Assembly (NCBI RefSeq): GCF_002245895.1
Contig: NZ_NPJZ01000001.1
Span: 1,586,501-1,650,500 of the forward strand
Source: Rhodococcus sp. OK302
GTDB lineage: Bacteria; Actinomycetota; Actinomycetes; Mycobacteriales; Mycobacteriaceae
Direction: 5' to 3'
DNA length: 64,000 nt
Position 1 is the first letter of the stretch; each line of letters opens with the position of its first letter. Below the pieces are notes generated by a model, which did not search any database, was not told the origin of the DNA, and saw only the letters and a list, made by a program, of their open reading frames with translations. Shown here in pieces: positions 62,384 through 64,000 of this stretch. The position numbers and the translations under genes were made by a program.

Positions 62384-64000
62384 ATGACTGATCCTCGCGA
62401 CGCCTCCGATGCGATCGTATCGGCAAACGCGAAAGTAGTTGATTCACTTCCCTTCTCCGACACCGCTGATATGGATGACGCGGACCGAGGGCTCATCGCT
62501 GCACTCGACCCCGGAACGGTGATCGACGGTAACGGGAAAACTATTTGGGACAACGATTCTTACGCTTTCCTCCGTGAGGAGTGCCCGCCGACAGTCAATC
62601 CGAGCCTGTGGCGTCAGTCCGGTTTGGTGGCAAGGCAAGGATTGTACGAGGTGTCGGAAACGATCTATCAGGTTCGAGGGCTCGACCTGTCGAACATGAC
62701 GCTGATCGAGGGCGAGACCGGTGTCATCGTCATCGATCCGTTGATCAGCCAGGAGACCGGCGCCGCAGCGCTTGCTCTCTATCGGAAGCATCGTGGAGAT
62801 CGCCCGGTGAAAGCGGTGATCTACACCCATTCGCACATCGACCATTTTGGTGGCGTCAAAGGTGTCACGACTGCGGAGGATGTTGCGGCGGGGCGGTGTG
62901 TCGTGTTGGCTCCCACAGGCTTCGTGGAACATGCCGTCGAGGAAAACGTATATGCGGGAACGGCTATGGCCCGGCGGGCGGCGTACATGTACGGCGCAGC
63001 GTTGCCGCGTGGGCCGCGCGGAGCGGTCGGTGCCGGATTAGGGCAGACGACGTCGAAAGGAACGCCGACGCTCATTGCGCCGACCCATTCGATTTCGACG
63101 ACCGGCCACACCGAAACCCTCGACGGTGTTCGTATCGAGTTCCAGATGACTCCCGGTACCGAAGCGCCGTCCGAGATGAATTTCTACTTCCCGGACTTGC
63201 GCGCACTGTGTATGGCGGAGAACGCAACTCACAACTTGCACAACCTGCTCACGCTGCGCGGCGCCTTGGTCAGGGATCCGCACGTCTGGTCGTCGTATCT
63301 CACGGAAGCGATCAATCGCTATGCGGCGCGTTCGGACGTGTTGTTCGCGTCCCACCATTGGCCCACTTGGGGAACCGGACGCCTCACCGAATTCTTGTCT
63401 CTGCAACGCGATCTCTACGGATACCTGCACGATCAAACGCTGCGTCGAATCAACCAGGGCTGGACTGGTATCGAGATCGCCGAGGCTATCGAACTACCTC
63501 CGGCCTTGGAGCAGGCGTGGCACACCCACGGGTACTACGGTTCGGTCAGCCACAATGTCAAAGCCATCTATCAGCGGTACATGGGGTGGTTTGACGGCAA
63601 TCCTGCTCACCTGTGGGAGCATCCACCGGTTGAGTCCGCCCAGCGTCACGTCGAATTCATGGGAGGCTCTGCCGAGGTTCTCCGCAAGGCGCGTGAATCA
63701 TTCGATCAAGGCGACTTCCGGTGGGTTGCACAGGTAGTCAACTACGTAGTTTTTGCGGAACCCGAGAATGTCGAGGCCAGGAATCTGCAAGCCGATACGC
63801 TGGAACAACTCGGATACGGCGCCGAGAACGGAACCTGGCGCAACTTCTATCTCACCGGGGCGTACGAACTGCGCAACGGATCGGTCGGAACGCCGACACA
63901 GGCGTCGGCTCCCGACATCGTGATGGCGCTGTCGGTGAGCCAGGTGTTCGACGCGATCTCGCTGCGGGTCGACGGTCCACGAGCCTGGGGTGCGCACATC
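62384..64000 (+). CDS. alkyl/aryl sulfatase, metallo-beta-lactamase (SdsA1/BDS1) type, 3' incomplete
   Basis: The frame is open from ATG 62384 to the end of the window (539 codons, no stop). The product is a linear primary alkylsulfatase-like enzyme of the metallo-beta-lactamase fold, cleaving sulfate esters such as SDS. The zinc motif is THSHIDHFGG, with MAENATHNLHNLLTLRG, HHWPTWG and the dimerisation segment LWEHPPVE further on; the alkylsulfatase dimer and SCP2-like C-terminal domains lie in or beyond the visible part. The N-terminus has ALDPGTVIDGNGKTIWDND, typical of the family. Total length in relatives is about 630 residues. No signal peptide is seen, so it is probably cytosolic. Confidence 0.9.
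   Translation, partial: MTDPRDASDAIVSANAKVVDSLPFSDTADMDDADRGLIAALDPGTVIDGNGKTIWDNDSYAFLREECPPTVNPSLWRQSGLVARQGLYEVSETIYQVRGLDLSNMTLIEGETGVIVIDPLISQETGAAALALYRKHRGDRPVKAVIYTHSHIDHFGGVKGVTTAEDVAAGRCVVLAPTGFVEHAVEENVYAGTAMARRAAYMYGAALPRGPRGAVGAGLGQTTSKGTPTLIAPTHSISTTGHTETLDGVRIEFQMTPGTEAPSEMNFYFPDLRALCMAENATHNLHNLLTLRGALVRDPHVWSSYLTEAINRYAARSDVLFASHHWPTWGTGRLTEFLSLQRDLYGYLHDQTLRRINQGWTGIEIAEAIELPPALEQAWHTHGYYGSVSHNVKAIYQRYMGWFDGNPAHLWEHPPVESAQRHVEFMGGSAEVLRKARESFDQGDFRWVAQVVNYVVFAEPENVEARNLQADTLEQLGYGAENGTWRNFYLTGAYELRNGSVGTPTQASAPDIVMALSVSQVFDAISLRVDGPRAWGAHI

Overview
The window looks like chromosome of a high-GC, mycolic-acid-type actinobacterium, most probably a Rhodococcus of the erythropolis/qingshengii group. 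Grounds: frequent GTG/TTG starts, twin-arginine and lipobox export signals, KstR-type palindromes, and a gene order (ispF, cysS, rlmB, LacI regulator, kstR, fadE34) that, from memory, matches M. tuberculosis Rv3581c-Rv3573c. The main theme is aerobic sterol catabolism; the steroid genes lie in three blocks separated by unrelated genes. The species assignment is inference; no search was run.

Layout. 1-2.8 kb: housekeeping genes (ispF 3' end, cysS, rlmB). 3-12.8 kb: a secreted GSLGS-repeat protein, a lipoprotein, a minus-strand run znuA-znuC-znuB-pxpA-pxpC (no pxpB), a LacI regulator and a trehalose-phosphatase/GH15 fusion. 12.9-20.7 kb: steroid block 1, with kstR divergent from fadE34, then the side-chain operon fadE28-fadE29-chsH2-chsH1-ltp2. 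20.7-36.1 kb: accessory genes (DUF222/HNH protein, VOC protein, mycofactocin-type SDR, MFS pump, secreted GH71-like protein, drug-type ABC transporter, PrmC-like methyltransferase, lipase, two TetR regulators, ZapE ATPase, cutinase-like esterase, a serine-hydrolase-like lipoprotein lacking its catalytic motif). 36.2-40.7 kb: steroid block 2 (kstD, chsH3, covalent-flavin cholesterol oxidase). 40.7-47.2 kb: an unassigned cluster (flavoprotein dehydrogenase, SDR, VOC; convergent flavin monooxygenase, 89-residue TetR remnant, MFS pump). 47.2-52.5 kb: steroid block 3 (kshA plus a small cysteine-rich partner, divergent from hsaA-hsaD-hsaC-hsaB). 52.5-64 kb: IS30 remnant, two Tat-exported phosphoesterases, esterase, Dabb-like proteins, HNH protein, aldo/keto reductase, MFS, DUF6325 and SHOCT proteins, and an alkylsulfatase running off the window.

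How the genes work together. Cholesterol oxidase can make the 3-keto-4-ene; FadE34, ChsH3, FadE28/29, ChsH1/H2 and Ltp2 shorten and remove the side chain to androstenedione; KstD and KshA open ring B; HsaA/B, HsaC and HsaD hydroxylate, cleave and hydrolyse ring A. Four canonical and two near-canonical KstR palindromes mark the steroid promoters. kshB, cyp125, hsaEFG and mce4 are not in the window.

The least explained parts are the 40.7-47.2 kb cluster with a near-KstR site, the CxxCxxC protein coupled to kshA, the incomplete pxp set fused to the zinc operon, and tandem duplications that straddle the stop codons of three unrelated genes.
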